NCBI GenBank assembly: GCA_019637095.1
Contig: JAHBWG010000028.1
Span: 30,416-94,415, forward strand
From: Sandaracinaceae bacterium
Lineage (GTDB): Bacteria > Myxococcota_A > Polyangia > Polyangiales > Sandaracinaceae
DNA: 64,000 nt
Direction of reading: 5' to 3'
Shown here: positions 40,857 through 51,000 of the stretch, in pieces
Layout of the letters: each line of letters starts with the position of its first letter
Numbering within the stretch: the first letter of the stretch is position 1
Program-made: the position numbers and the translations under genes
Notes under the pieces: generated by a model
The model's database searches: none
What the model saw: only the letters and a program-made list of their open reading frames with translations
Told to the model about the DNA's origin: nothing

Positions 40857-41810
40857 TTGCCGCGGGGTTGTCGGCGCGCGCGCTCGCCGCGCCGCGCCGC
40901 GCTGCGACACGCGCTCGTCACCTTCGTGCTCGCCCTATCGGCGGGCTGCGGAGCCGGCGTGGGCGGGCCCGAGGTGGACGTCCCCCGCGTGGACCCGCCG
41001 CCCGCGAGCGGGCTCGTCTGGCTCCGCGACGCGAGCGGCGTGGATCGGACGCACTGGGTCGCCGTGGACGGGCGAGCGCTCGGGGCGCAAGCGATCGATG
41101 GACCGGTCTGGGCGGAGGGGTCCGCGCTCTGGCAGCTGGTCATCGAGTCGGTCGACGCCCCGCTCTACGCCGAGGAGCCACAGCCCGCGCAGCCCGCGCA
41201 GCGAGTCGGCACCGCGCCGCTCCGTCGCGTGGTCCTGCGCGACCTCGTCGCCAACGCGCGGCTCGTCGCGATCGAAGCGCCGGAGCCCGGCCCCGTCCGG
41301 GACCTGCGCCACGACGTCGCCTTGGTGGGCTCCGTCGGCCCGTTCCTGTTCTTCGTCGAGCGACTCTACGTCGACGCGTGGGGCGCGCACGGCGCCGAGG
41401 ACGCGCGCGCGGTGGTGTTCGACCTGCGCGCGGGCGCCGCCGTCGACGTGGCGACGGAGCGCGAGCGCGCGGCTTGGGCCCGGGAGGCGCCCGCGTGGGC
41501 GCGCGACCTCCCCGACCTGGAGGAGGACGCGGGCGTCTCGGTCGTCGCGCTCTGGCCACGCTGGGCACCCGACGGGCTCTCCGTCGACCTCCACGTCGCC
41601 GTGGAGGCCTGCTACGCGTGCGGGGATGGAGAGTGGAGCGACTACACGCGCTCGGTGCGCGTGCCCCTGCCGCGCCCGCCCGAGCAGCTCGCGATGCCGC
41701 TGCCCACCTGGGCGCGCGACGCCGCCGCCCGCGTGGGCGGCACCCTGATGGGCTTCACGCGGGTCGAGCACCCGGCGCCGGCGCACGTGCTCGACTCGCT
41801 CTCTCGCTGA
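40857..41810 (+). CDS. Lipoprotein of unknown function
   Basis: 317 residues if started at TTG 40857; the start is uncertain (ATG 40794 is also in frame, with a less typical leader). The N-terminus is Arg-rich, then ALVTFVLALSAGCGAGVGG gives a lipobox. The mature part is a mixed alpha/beta domain: GLVWLRDASGVDRTHWVAVDG, FLFFVERLYVDAWGAHG, VAVEACYACGDGEWSDYTRS. No family recognised. Codon bias becomes typical only from about 40900, which marks the end of the gene-free tract. Confidence 0.65.
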   Translation: MPRGCRRARSPRRAALRHALVTFVLALSAGCGAGVGGPEVDVPRVDPPPASGLVWLRDASGVDRTHWVAVDGRALGAQAIDGPVWAEGSALWQLVIESVDAPLYAEEPQPAQPAQRVGTAPLRRVVLRDLVANARLVAIEAPEPGPVRDLRHDVALVGSVGPFLFFVERLYVDAWGAHGAEDARAVVFDLRAGAAVDVATERERAAWAREAPAWARDLPDLEEDAGVSVVALWPRWAPDGLSVDLHVAVEACYACGDGEWSDYTRSVRVPLPRPPEQLAMPLPTWARDAAARVGGTLMGFTRVEHPAPAHVLDSLSR

Positions 41811-42131
41811 AGGTCCGCCGATGATCGCCCCGAGCACCAGGGGCGGCGAGCCGCGAGGCGACGCGAGGCGTCGTGCGAGAAGCGCGGCGAGCCGCGACGA
41901 CGCCGCGGATGGCCCCATCGGCGGCGCGACGACGAGAGCTCGTCGACGACCCTCGAGGCTGCCCAGGGGTGCGTCGCATGCTTCGCACCCTGGCGCCCGC
42001 GCCGACGCCGCAGCGAGCGCCCTTCGACCGAGGCCCGGCGCCGCCGGCGGGCTGATCGCCATCCGTTCCCTCCGGCCCCGCTTCGCGCGAAAGTCGGAGC
42101 TGCGGCCGGGGGTTGCTACATTGATGGAGCC
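41811..42131. other. Intergenic region with hairpins, no gene seen
   Basis: 321 bp. It contains CGACGC-GAG-GCGTCG (41859-41873), a longer hairpin 41963-41993 (CCAGGG-TGC pairing GCA-CCCTGG with one bulged G), and GATGGCCCCATC. The GGGGTGC...TTCGCACCC part resembles the hairpin at 57842-57860. No ORF here has gene-like codon use. Confidence 0.5.
42117..42122 (+). promoter_or_regulatory. Candidate -10 hexamer (TACATT)
   Basis: TACATT 9 nt before GTG 42132, suggesting a very short leader; GGAG also lies just before the GTG. Confidence 0.35.
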
Positions 42132-45050
42132 GTGAGCGAAGGGGAGGTCCTGGACCGGCCCACGATCCTGATCGTCGGTCGCAAAGAGCGCATGCAGGCT
42201 GCGCTCGAGCAGGCGCTCGCCCGCCACGACGTCGAGGTCGAGTCCGTCGCGCTCGGCGCCATCGCCGACGCGGCGTTCGCGGCCGCGCCGGATCTCTTGC
42301 TGCTGATCGGCGACGCGGCGGAGGACGGCGGGGAGGCGGCGCTGCGCTCGCTCGAGGGGCACGCCGGCACCTCGACCGTGCCCGTCGCGCTGCTCGCGGG
42401 CGAGGGCCTCGCGAACCAGCCGCTCGGGGAGTTCCGGCACGGCGTGGTCGCGGTGATCCGGCGCACGGCGAGCGCGGACGGGATGGCGCGCGAGATCGCG
42501 GCGCTCGCCCGCGACGTCCCGCAGCGGAGCGGCGAGCTCGCGGGGGAGCTCGGCGAGGAGCAGATCGACGCGCTCGTCAACCTCTTCAACCAGCAGCTCC
42601 GCACGGGGATCCTCTCGGTGCGCGCGGAGGGAGACGAGAACGCGTCGGCGCAAGTCGTGTTGCGCGCGGGGCGCTCCGCGACCGACGCGATGTCGGAGCT
42701 GGTCGACCGGCTGCGGCCGCTGCTCGAGGGCAACCGCGGCCCGATCCACTACGAGTTCCACGAGAGCCCGCGGGAGCGCCTGGATCTGCTCGACGTCGCG
42801 CCCGACGCGGAAGAGCACGAGCCCGCGGCCTTCGCCGGGCTCCGCATCCTGTTGATCGAGCAGAGCCCCGCGCGGGCGGACGCGCTCGTCCAGGAGCTGC
42901 GGACCGCCGGCGCCCTGGTCATCGTGGCGGACGGAGAGGGGCGCGGCCTCGAGCGCGCGCGCACCCACGACCCGGACCTCGTCATCCTCGACGGCTCGGG
43001 GATGGAGAGCTGGGCCACGCGGGCGCTGCGTCACCTGCGCCGCGACCCGCGCCTGCGCTGGGCGTCGTTGCTCGTCGTCGACGCGGGCGAGGTGTGGCCG
43101 GAAGGCACCGACCGACCCTCGCTGCAGAGGCTCTCGCGATCCGTGCACGCGATGCTGCGCCCCGACCGCGACCTCGCGGCGCGCGCCGCGGGTACCGAGC
43201 GCTTCGAGACGCGCCTCGAGCTGATCGGCCCGGTGCGCTTGCTCCGCGCGCTGCTCGCCGCGGGCTTGGGCGTGGAGATCACCGTGCGTCACCCGCGCAC
43301 GCGCGTCGTCATCGACCTCGCGGAGGGCCTGGTCGTCGGCGCACGCGCCTACGCGCCTCGCTCCGACGAGGAGCTCGCCGAGGGCCCAGCCGCGCTCGCC
43401 GCCCTGCTCGGGCTCGCCTCCGGCCGCGTCCGGGTCGAGCGCCGCGAGGCGCCGTCGACCGCGAACCTCATGGCGCCCCTCGACGACGCGCTCGCTGCGG
43501 CGGCGAGCGAGCGCTCGCCGGTGAGTCCGTCCCTCCCGCCGCCGACCCCTTCGGAGGGACTCGGCCGCCCGAGCTCATCGCCGCCGAGCGCGAGCCGCGA
43601 CGCGGAGCGCCTGCTCGCCCGCCTCGAAGACTTGCTCGAGCGCCTCGGCCACGCGCTCCCGAGCGAGCGCGCGGCTGCACCGAGCGAGCGCGCGCCCGAG
43701 CCGGTCGAGCCCGCGGCGACGAAGCCGGCCCAGACCTCGGCGGCGAAGCCGAGCCGCGTGCCGCGCCCCGGTGGCGTCATCCCCGCCGTCACGCGGGCGG
43801 GCGACGGGGCGGCGCCGGGCGCGCGGGGAGCCGTCGAGCGCGCGCCGGTGGTACCGCCGCCGCGCCGCGTCGGGCTGGCCGAGACGCGCAAGCCGCCGCT
43901 GAGCCGTCCGCCGCCGGCCGAGCGGCCCCGCGCGAAGCCGGCGGCCCGCCCTCCGTGGGAGCGCCCGTCCGCGCCGCCGAGCGCCGACGACGACATCCCG
44001 GTGATCGAGGCGACCGCCGAGCCGGGGGAGCTGGCGCGCGCGGACTCCCCCGACCCGCGCCCGACGCCGACCGAGCCCGCCGCGGCGCCGACCGCGCCGA
44101 CCACGCCGCCGGTGTTCGAGGCGACGGCCATCGAGCAGAGCGACGTCCCGCCTCCGCCGCCGCCGATCCCGCCCGCGTTCCCGCCGGCGACGGAGCTGGT
44201 CCTGTACACGGAGCCGCTCGCCGCGCCACCACCCGCCCCTCTCCCCGCGCCTGCCGCGGTCGTCGAGGAGCCGCTCGAGCTCCCGCGCAGCCGCGCCCCG
44301 CTCTTCGTGGCGGGCGGGCTCGCCGCCCTCGTGATCGTCGGGACCTGCGGCGGGCTCGCGACGTGGGCGCTCCTGGCCGACGACGATCCGGTGGCCGCGG
44401 CGACCCTCCCGGGCACGGCGGGGGAGCCGCTGCCTGCGCGCACGGTGCCGACGGAGCCGCCGAGCCCCGCCGCCGTGAGCCCCGTCGACGCGCCACCGCC
44501 CGAGCCGACGCCCGAGGCGACGCCGGCGCCCGCGCCGACGCCGGCGCTCGCGGCGGACGAGCCGACGCCCGAGCCGGGCCCCGAGCCGGAGGTGGCCGCC
44601 GCGCCCGCCGACCCGGAGCCGCCCCGCGCGCCGAGCGACCCGGTCGAGGTCGACCAACCGGAGGCCACGGAGGACGACGGGGGGGCCAACGCGGCGTCCC
44701 GCGAGCGCGAGGTCGCGCACCTCCTCCGGAGCGGCAACTTCGATCGCAACCGCGGCCGGCTCCGCGAGGCGGAGGTCGCGTACCTGCGCGCGCTGCGGCT
44801 CTCGCCGCGCAACGTGCGCGCGCTCGTCGGCCTCACGCGCGTCGCGATCGCGCGGCGCGACGGACCGCAAGCGGTCCGCTGGGCGACGCAGCTCAACAAC
44901 GCCGCGCCACGCAACCCGAACAACGCGGTGCTCCTCGGCGACGCCTACCGCGCAGCGGGTCAGCGCGCGCAGGCGGAGGATGCCTATCGCCGGGCGATCG
45001 AGCTGCAGCCGGGGCACCCGAACGCCACGCGCCGGCTGCAGGGTCGGTGA
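42132..45050 (+). CDS. Receiver-like / PATAN (DUF4388) / transmembrane / TPR scaffold protein
   Basis: 972 residues from GTG 42132. Residues 10-125 look like a degenerate receiver domain (PTILIVGRKERMQAALEQAL, APDLLLLIG); residues 145-200 resemble a PATAN-type domain (ALVNLFNQQLRTGILSVR). A second receiver-like domain occupies 235-340 (LRILLIEQSPARADALVQEL, DPDLVILDGSG), and a second PATAN-like part 355-420 (LELIGPVRLLRALLAAGLG). A Pro/Ala/Glu-rich linker of about 280 residues leads to one TM segment (LFVAGGLAALVIVGTCGGLATWALL), another Pro-rich stretch, and a C-terminal TPR (AEVAYLRALRLSPRNVRAL, AEDAYRRAIELQPGHPNA). Probably a signalling scaffold. A Ser/Thr kinase gene follows after 15 nt. 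Confidence 0.82.
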   Translation: MSEGEVLDRPTILIVGRKERMQAALEQALARHDVEVESVALGAIADAAFAAAPDLLLLIGDAAEDGGEAALRSLEGHAGTSTVPVALLAGEGLANQPLGEFRHGVVAVIRRTASADGMAREIAALARDVPQRSGELAGELGEEQIDALVNLFNQQLRTGILSVRAEGDENASAQVVLRAGRSATDAMSELVDRLRPLLEGNRGPIHYEFHESPRERLDLLDVAPDAEEHEPAAFAGLRILLIEQSPARADALVQELRTAGALVIVADGEGRGLERARTHDPDLVILDGSGMESWATRALRHLRRDPRLRWASLLVVDAGEVWPEGTDRPSLQRLSRSVHAMLRPDRDLAARAAGTERFETRLELIGPVRLLRALLAAGLGVEITVRHPRTRVVIDLAEGLVVGARAYAPRSDEELAEGPAALAALLGLASGRVRVERREAPSTANLMAPLDDALAAAASERSPVSPSLPPPTPSEGLGRPSSSPPSASRDAERLLARLEDLLERLGHALPSERAAAPSERAPEPVEPAATKPAQTSAAKPSRVPRPGGVIPAVTRAGDGAAPGARGAVERAPVVPPPRRVGLAETRKPPLSRPPPAERPRAKPAARPPWERPSAPPSADDDIPVIEATAEPGELARADSPDPRPTPTEPAAAPTAPTTPPVFEATAIEQSDVPPPPPPIPPAFPPATELVLYTEPLAAPPPAPLPAPAAVVEEPLELPRSRAPLFVAGGLAALVIVGTCGGLATWALLADDDPVAAATLPGTAGEPLPARTVPTEPPSPAAVSPVDAPPPEPTPEATPAPAPTPALAADEPTPEPGPEPEVAAAPADPEPPRAPSDPVEVDQPEATEDDGGANAASREREVAHLLRSGNFDRNRGRLREAEVAYLRALRLSPRNVRALVGLTRVAIARRDGPQAVRWATQLNNAAPRNPNNAVLLGDAYRAAGQRAQAEDAYRRAIELQPGHPNATRRLQGR

Positions 45051-45056
45051 TACGGT
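45051..45056 (+). promoter_or_regulatory. Candidate -10 hexamer (TACGGT) before a kinase gene
   Basis: TACGGT within TGATACG, 9 nt before ATG 45066. The same TGATACG context occurs before the second kinase gene at 46864. Confidence 0.35.
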
Positions 45057-45065
45057 CTCGCCCGG

Positions 45066-46232
45066 ATGGGCGAGAGCTTCGGACGCTACCGGCTCCTCGA
45101 GCGCATCGGGATCGGCGGGATGGCGGAGGTCTTCCGCGCCACGCAGCGCGGCGTCGCCGGCTTCGAGCGCACGGTCGCGATCAAGCGCCTGCTGCCGCAG
45201 GCGGCCGCCGATCCACAGGTCGTCTCGATGTTCGTGGAAGAGGCCAAGCTCGCCGTGCAGCTCGGCCACCCGAACATCGCGCAGGTCTACGACCTCGGCG
45301 AGTTCGACGGCGCGTTCTTCATCGCGATGGAGCACGTGGACGGAAGGAGCGTCGAGGAGCTCGTGCGGCGCTACCTCGAGCGCGGCGCTCGCCTCCCGAT
45401 CGAGGCCGTCTGCCACGTGCTCCGCGAGGTGGCCGAGGCCCTGCACTACGCGCACTTCGCCGAGGACGACGCGGGGCGGCCGCTCGGCGTGATCCACCGA
45501 GACGTGTCCCCGCAAAACATCTTGCTGTCGTTCGGCGGCGAGGTGAAGGTGATCGACTTCGGGCTCGCCAAGGCGGACACCCGCCGACCTCAGACGCAGG
45601 ACGGAATCGTCAAGGGCAAGCTCGCTTACCTCTCGCCGGAGCAGGCGCACGGCAAGCCGATCGACCGGCGCAGCGACGTCTTCGCGCTCGGCATCTGCGC
45701 GTGGGAGATGCTCACCGGGCGGCGCGCGTTCCGGCGCGACGACGACCGCGAGACGATCCTCGCCGTGCGCGCCGGTCACCTCGAGCGAGCCGGCCACTAC
45801 GCCCCCGTCCCTCCGGCGCTCGACCTCGTCGTGATGAAGGCGCTCGCGAAGAACCGCGACAAGCGCTGGCGGACCGCGCTCGAGGTGTCCGAGCACCTCG
45901 ACCGGTTCGCGCGCACCGCCGGCCTGCGCTTCGACCGCCGCGACCTGCGCGCGCTCATGCGCGAGGCCTTCCCCGAGCGCTACGAGGGCGCGCCGGTCGA
46001 AGACGCGATCGCGCTCGTCACGCGCAAGAAGGCGCGCCGCCGCCGGCGACGCGCGGAGCCCACCGCGGCGCCGCCGAGCGAGCGCCCGATCGGGCTCGAC
46101 ACGGTCGTCGAGCCCATGGCCGGGGTCACCTCCACCCTCGAGCTCGCATGGAACGACGGCGGCACGGATCCCGGCCGCGGGCACGACGAGGACACCGTGC
46201 CCGGGATCGTCCTGCCCGACCGCCGGCGCTGA
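45066..46232 (+). CDS. Cytosolic Ser/Thr protein kinase (Hanks type)
   Basis: 388 residues. Kinase domain from FGRYRLLERIGIGGMAEVFRA; VAIKRLLPQ carries the catalytic Lys; HRDVSPQN at 144-151 (D146), DFGLAKA, and the activation loop KGKLAYLSPEQ. The HRDVSPxN form and the 'RRSDVFALGICAWEMLTGRRAF' segment are typical of myxobacterial kinases. After the kinase domain is a basic tail with KKARRRRRR and no transmembrane segment, so it is probably cytosolic. Likely acts with the upstream receiver/TPR scaffold. Confidence 0.93.
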   Translation: MGESFGRYRLLERIGIGGMAEVFRATQRGVAGFERTVAIKRLLPQAAADPQVVSMFVEEAKLAVQLGHPNIAQVYDLGEFDGAFFIAMEHVDGRSVEELVRRYLERGARLPIEAVCHVLREVAEALHYAHFAEDDAGRPLGVIHRDVSPQNILLSFGGEVKVIDFGLAKADTRRPQTQDGIVKGKLAYLSPEQAHGKPIDRRSDVFALGICAWEMLTGRRAFRRDDDRETILAVRAGHLERAGHYAPVPPALDLVVMKALAKNRDKRWRTALEVSEHLDRFARTAGLRFDRRDLRALMREAFPERYEGAPVEDAIALVTRKKARRRRRRAEPTAAPPSERPIGLDTVVEPMAGVTSTLELAWNDGGTDPGRGHDEDTVPGIVLPDRRR

Positions 46233-46242
46233 TCTCCCCGCC

Positions 46243-46305
46243 CGACGGCACCATCGAGACCAGCCCGTCGCGCAGCGACGGGCGTAGGTCGAGGGGGCCC
46301 CATCG
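46243..46305 (+). repeat. 63-nt intergenic repeat, copy A
   Basis: Starts CGACGGCACCATCGAG and ends GGGGGCCCCATCG. Contains a 9-bp hairpin GCCCGTCGC-GCA-GCGACGGGC (46263-46283). Matches copy B (57967-57905, minus) at 55 of 64 aligned positions, and the two differences in the stem are compensated on the other arm. Sits between convergent genes. Confidence 0.75.
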
Positions 46306-46327
46306 TTGGAACAACCCCTCCAGCCAA
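46305..46327. repeat. Intergenic repeat copy (GTTGG...CCAA)
   Basis: Starts GTTGGAACAACCCCTCC and ends CCAGCCAA; one base differs from 25055-25077. Directly abuts the 63-nt repeat on its left and the stop codon of the minus-strand gene on its right. Confidence 0.6.
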
Positions 46328-46690
46328 TCAGAGCCGCTGCGGCAGGCAGACCCGGTTCACGAAGCCGGTGCGGTCCGTGAAGTCGAAGCAGCCGCTCGTG
46401 CTGTAGCAGTCGTCGTGGAAGTCGCACTCCTGGAAGCAGATCCCGCCGTACCCGTCGACGTCCATGCAGCTGCCGCGGTAGCCGAGGTTCCGCTCGCAGC
46501 CGAGGTCACTCGTGCACTCCGCGGAGCAGAACGCGCCGCGCGTCGCGCTCGTCGTGATCTCGAAGCAGCGCTCGTGGCGCTCGCACTCCGAGCTCGAGGA
46601 GCAATAGGTGTAGGTGGGATCGAGGACGCAGCCCGACGCGGCGAGGCCGACGACGACGACGATCGAGGCTACCCAAGCGATGTTCTTCAT
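46328..46690 (-). CDS. Small Cys-rich lipoprotein
   Basis: 120 residues from ATG 46690, preceded by a strong GGAGG-type ribosome site. Signal peptide KNIAWVASIVVVVGLAASGC with lipobox. The mature 95 residues hold 14 Cys in patterns such as YCSSSSECERHERCFE, FCSAECTSDLGCERNLG and CFQECDFHDDCYSTSGCFD, giving probably six to seven disulphides. Similar Cys spacing is seen in other exported proteins of this window. Function unknown. Confidence 0.8.
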   Translation of the reverse strand: MKNIAWVASIVVVVGLAASGCVLDPTYTYCSSSSECERHERCFEITTSATRGAFCSAECTSDLGCERNLGYRGSCMDVDGYGGICFQECDFHDDCYSTSGCFDFTDRTGFVNRVCLPQRL

Positions 46691-46865
46691 TCCCCCTCCT
46701 CCGTCCGAGGTTGGCATCCGAGGTTCGTTCCGACGCATGTTTCGACTGCCCGTGTGGTGTGCTCGGGGGGCGCAGCGGTGCGACGGGCCGCCCACTACGG
46801 CTATTCATATCTCACGAGGTCGGCCCCCGAGCAACCGACAATGCCGCGGCGCGGCTCGGGCCTGA

Positions 46866-46871
46866 TACGAT
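46866..46871 (+). promoter_or_regulatory. Candidate -10 hexamer (TACGAT) before a kinase gene
   Basis: TACGAT within TGATACG, 9 nt before ATG 46881. Confidence 0.4.
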
Positions 46872-46880
46872 CGGCGGCGG

Positions 46881-47903
46881 ATGAGCGCGCTGGGCCGCTG
46901 TGGACGCTTCGTCCTCCTCGAGCGCATCGGCCTCGGGGGCATGGGGGAGATCTTCTCCGCGGAGGAGGACGGCACCGGGCGGCGCGTCGCGATCAAGCGG
47001 CTGCTCCCGCAGTGCGCGAAGGACCCGGTGTTCATCGGGATGTTCCTCGACGAGGCGCGGCTCGCGGAGCGCCTGCGGCACCCCAACGTGTGCGAGGTCT
47101 ACGAGCACGGCCTCGAGGGGCGGCACTACTACCTGGTGATGGAGCACATCGACGGGGTCAGCCTGCGCGAGCTGCTCGACGCGCGCAGGGGGCGCGGCCT
47201 GCCCTTCCCGCTCGCGGCGCGCATCCTCGCCGAGGCCGCGTCGGGCCTCGACTACGCGCATCGCTTCGCGGGCGAGGACGGCGCGCCGCTCGGCGTCGTG
47301 CACCGCGACGTCAGCCCGGCGAACATCATGATCGCGCGCGACGGACGCGTGAAGCTCGTCGACTTCGGGCTCGCCAAGGCGCGCACGCAGATCATGAAGA
47401 CGCAGCCCGGGCTGGTGAAGGGGAAGTTCGGCTACCTCGCGCCCGAGCAGCTCGGCGGGAAGATCGACTGGCGGACGGACCTGTTCGCGCTCGGGCTCTG
47501 CGCGTTCGAGGCGGTGAGCGGGCGCCAGCTCTTCGATCAGGCCACCGCCGCCGAGACGGTGCAGGCGATCCAGCGCTTTCGCGGGCCACCGCCGGTCGCG
47601 GGGATACCCGAGGGCATGTCCCGCCTGCTGGCGCGCGTGCTCAGCGTCCAGCCCGCCGAGCGCCACCCCTCGGCCGCCGCGTTCCGCGCGGACCTCGCGC
47701 AGGTCGTCATCGACGAGGGCATCGGCGCGGTGAGCGCGGCGGAGCTCGCCGCGCTCGTCGCCGCCCCGCCCGCGCCGATCGTCGCGGCCGTCGACGACGA
47801 CCCCGTCACCCCGCCGACGGCGCCCATGTGGCCGCTGGCCCTCGCGGCCGCGATCGCGCTGATGCTCGGCGGCGCGCTCGCGCTCTGGCTCGTCTTCGCT
47901 TGA
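46881..47903 (+). CDS. Membrane-anchored Ser/Thr protein kinase (Hanks type)
   Basis: 340 residues from ATG 46881. Kinase domain from FVLLERIGLGGMGEIFSA; VAIKRLLPQ has the catalytic Lys, HRDVSPAN at 141-148 (D143), DFGLAKA, KGKFGYLAPEQ. It ends with one transmembrane segment (WPLALAAAIALMLGGALALWLVF) right at the C-terminus, so it is tail-anchored with no sensor domain outside. It is about 35-40 percent similar by eye to the kinase at 45066 and likely a relative. It precedes the alpha-2-macroglobulin gene by 111 bp. Confidence 0.93.
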   Translation: MSALGRCGRFVLLERIGLGGMGEIFSAEEDGTGRRVAIKRLLPQCAKDPVFIGMFLDEARLAERLRHPNVCEVYEHGLEGRHYYLVMEHIDGVSLRELLDARRGRGLPFPLAARILAEAASGLDYAHRFAGEDGAPLGVVHRDVSPANIMIARDGRVKLVDFGLAKARTQIMKTQPGLVKGKFGYLAPEQLGGKIDWRTDLFALGLCAFEAVSGRQLFDQATAAETVQAIQRFRGPPPVAGIPEGMSRLLARVLSVQPAERHPSAAAFRADLAQVVIDEGIGAVSAAELAALVAAPPAPIVAAVDDDPVTPPTAPMWPLALAAAIALMLGGALALWLVFA

Positions 47904-48014
47904 AGCGCTGCGAGGGCGTGTCCACGCGGCGACGGCGCGTGGGTGCGCGGACACGCTGGCGCGTCGCAGGCCCGCCGCGGCCGCGCGGTGCGGCGCTTGC
48001 TGCCGCGGCACGTC

Positions 48015-51000
48015 ATGGACGACGACGCGCGCGAACCTTCGCCGCCCGGTGATGGGCCCTACCGCACCCCCCCGACGCGCCTGGGCGCAAGCCGCTCGCG
48101 CTGGCTGCTGATCGCGGGCATCGCGGCCGCCGCGGCGCTCGCGGTCATCGCCGGGGCGATCCTCACCTCGGGTCGGCCACGCACGCGGCCCGACCTCGCG
48201 GCGATCCCGCTCGACCGCCTCCGCGACGCGCCCGCCTGGCCCGCCGTGGAGGACGAGCTCCCGCCGAGCACGCCGCTCGCGCCGCTCCTCGTCGCGGACC
48301 AGCCCCTCGCGCTCGCGGTCCTCGCGCCGGACGAGGGCGCGCACCGGCTCCGCCGCGGCAACGCGCTCACCGTGCGGTTCAACCGGCCGATGGTCGAGGG
48401 CGTGGACGTGGGGCGTCCAGCGCGGCCCTCCCCGCTCGCCTTCGAGCCGGCGCTCGCGGGCGAGGCGGTGTGGACCAGCCGCAGCCAGCTCCAGTTCTTC
48501 CCCGCGCCCGAGGCGTTCTCGGTGGACGCGCGCGAGGTGCGCCTGCGCTTCCGCGAGGGGCTCGCGTCGCTCTCGGGGGAGCTCCTGGACGACGACGCCG
48601 AGCGCGTGCTCGTGCTCGACGGATCGCCGCGCGTGGACCCCCACCGCTCGAGCGGCAGGGTCAACGCCGGCTCCGCGCTCCCCGTCTACTTCGACGCGCC
48701 CGTCGCGACGGGCGCGCTCTCCCGCGAGGTGCTGGCGTACGAGGTGGGCGGGGGGCAACGTTCCTTGCCCATCACGCTCACGGCGTCGCGCACGCAGCCG
48801 GAGCACGGCTATCGCGTCGACGTCCGCCTCGCCCGCGAGCTCGAGCCGGGCTCGGCCATCGCGCTCGCGCTCGCGCCTCGCTACCTCCCCTGGGGCGGCG
48901 GGGCATCGCCGGCCGTGCTCACGTACTCGCTCGCCCCGCGCCCCCACGTCGAGGGCGTCGACTGCCCGGAGGGCGCGGCGTACGCGGGTCAGTGCAACCA
49001 CCAGGGCTCGCCGGGGCGGATCATCGACATCGGGCCGGCGCTGCGCGTGCTCGCGAGCGCGCCGCTCGAGGGCGTGAGCGCGGCGAGCTTCCGCGTCCGC
49101 CCGGCGCTGCGCGAGGCCACCGTCCGGCTCGCGCCGCACGGCCCGCCCGCCGGCCGCCTGCTCGAGCTGCGCGGCGAGTGGGCCCCCGACCAGGTCTACG
49201 AGGTCCAGGTGGTCGGCCTGCGCACCGCGGACGGTGAGGCCCTGCGCCCGCTCCCGCCGCTCGCGGTGCGCTCGAGCGGGCACCCGCCCGAGATCCGCGT
49301 GGCGAGCGGGCGGCTGTCGTTCGAGCACGACGCGACCCCCGAGCTCGCGTTCTCCGCGATCCACCCCGACCCGAGCGACGTGCTCTACCGCGCGGTGGAG
49401 CCGGGGGACGAGCTGCGCGCGGCGCTCGCGCCGACGCCGTTCGTGCGCGAGAGCGGGGAGCGCACGCCGCTCTCGACGCTCGCGCCGACCGCGCGCCCGA
49501 ACGGCTGGGGCGACGGGCGCCTGCGCTGGCGCGGCGAGGCCGGCCGCGACGCCTCGAGCGCGGTGGTCGCGTTCCGGCCCGACGCGAGCCGCCGCCCGAC
49601 CGCGCTCACGACGGCCTTCGTGCAGTCCACCGACCTCGGCGTCGGGGCGCGCGCGAGCCGCGACGGGCTCCTCGTCTGGGTCACGCGGCTCTCCGACGCC
49701 GCTCCTGTCGCGGGCGCGCGAGTCACGGTCGCCGACGCAGACGCCCGCGAGCGCGCGCACGAGACGACGGACGCCGACGGCATCGCGCGCATCGCGTCGC
49801 CCGGGTCTCTCCTCGCCGCGACGCACGCGATCCGCGTCACGCACGGCAGCGACCGCGCCGTCCTGGTGCTCGATCCGCGGCGCGCCGTCGGCCCCTCGAC
49901 CATGGGCCTGACGCCCGGCGCCGAGGCGCCCGCGGGCGACGCCCCGATCGCGACGGTGTTCGCCGATCGCGGCGCCTACCGCCCGGGCGAGGGCGTGCAC
50001 GCGAAGGTCGTGCTCCGCAACGTCAGCGGCGCGCGCGTGAGCGCGGTGCGCACGGGCCGATTCGTCGCGCGGCTGATGTCGCCGGGCGCCGCGGCGCCAG
50101 CGCGCGAGATCCGGTTCGAGCCGTCTCGCTTCGGGACCGCGTCGGTGGACTTCGATCTCCCGGGCGCCGCCCCGCTCGGGACGTGGCGCGTCGACGTCGT
50201 CCGGGCCGACTCGGAGGATGTCCTCGGGCAAGTGGACTTGACGGTCGCGCAGTTCCGGCAGCCCACCTTCCGCGTGGACCTGGATCCGGTGCGCGGGCCG
50301 CTCCACGCGGGGGACGTCATCGGCACGGACGCGCGCGCCACCTACCTGTTCGGCGCCCCGGTGACCGCCGCCCGAGCGCGCTGGACGCTGCGCCGCCTCG
50401 GCGCGCGGAGCTTCCCCGAGCGCTGGCGGCGCTTCCGGTTCCTGCCCGCGGGCGCGGCGCCGGCGGCGGGCACCGTCGCGAGCGGTGAGGGCGCGCTCGA
50501 CGCGCGAGGTCGCCTGCGGATCGATGCGCAGGTGGCGCTCGCCGGCGGCGTGCGCACGCGCCTCGAGCTCGAGGCCGAGGTGACGGATCGCGCCGGCCAC
50601 ACCTTCGCCGCGCGCACCGAGCTCACCGCCTACCCGGCCGCGGTCGAGGTCGGGCTCGAGGACGGCGCCGACTGGGTCACGCTCGGAGACGCGCTCGAGG
50701 CGCGCGCGATCGCGATCGACCACGACGGCGAGCCGCTCGACGGACACGCGATCGAGGCGAGCTTCGTCCGCGAGGGCTGGCACTCGTGGTGGGAGTGGTC
50801 CGAGTCGGCGCGCACGCGCGGCAGCTACCAGCTCCGCCGCGATCACCGCGAGGAGACGGTGCACCGCTGCCGGCTGACGAGCGCGGCCGCCGCTCCGGCG
50901 CGCTGCGACTTCACGCCGGCGCGCTCGGGCACCTACCGGGTCGAGATCACCGCGACCGACGAGGCGGGCCGGCGGAGCGTCGCGAGCCGCCGCGTCTACG

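Noticed and set aside
40292..41143. Minus-strand frame of 283 codons and plus-strand frame from 40311 in the gene-free tract
   Set aside because: Neither shows GC3 bias until about 40900, and the sequence has no recognizable domains.
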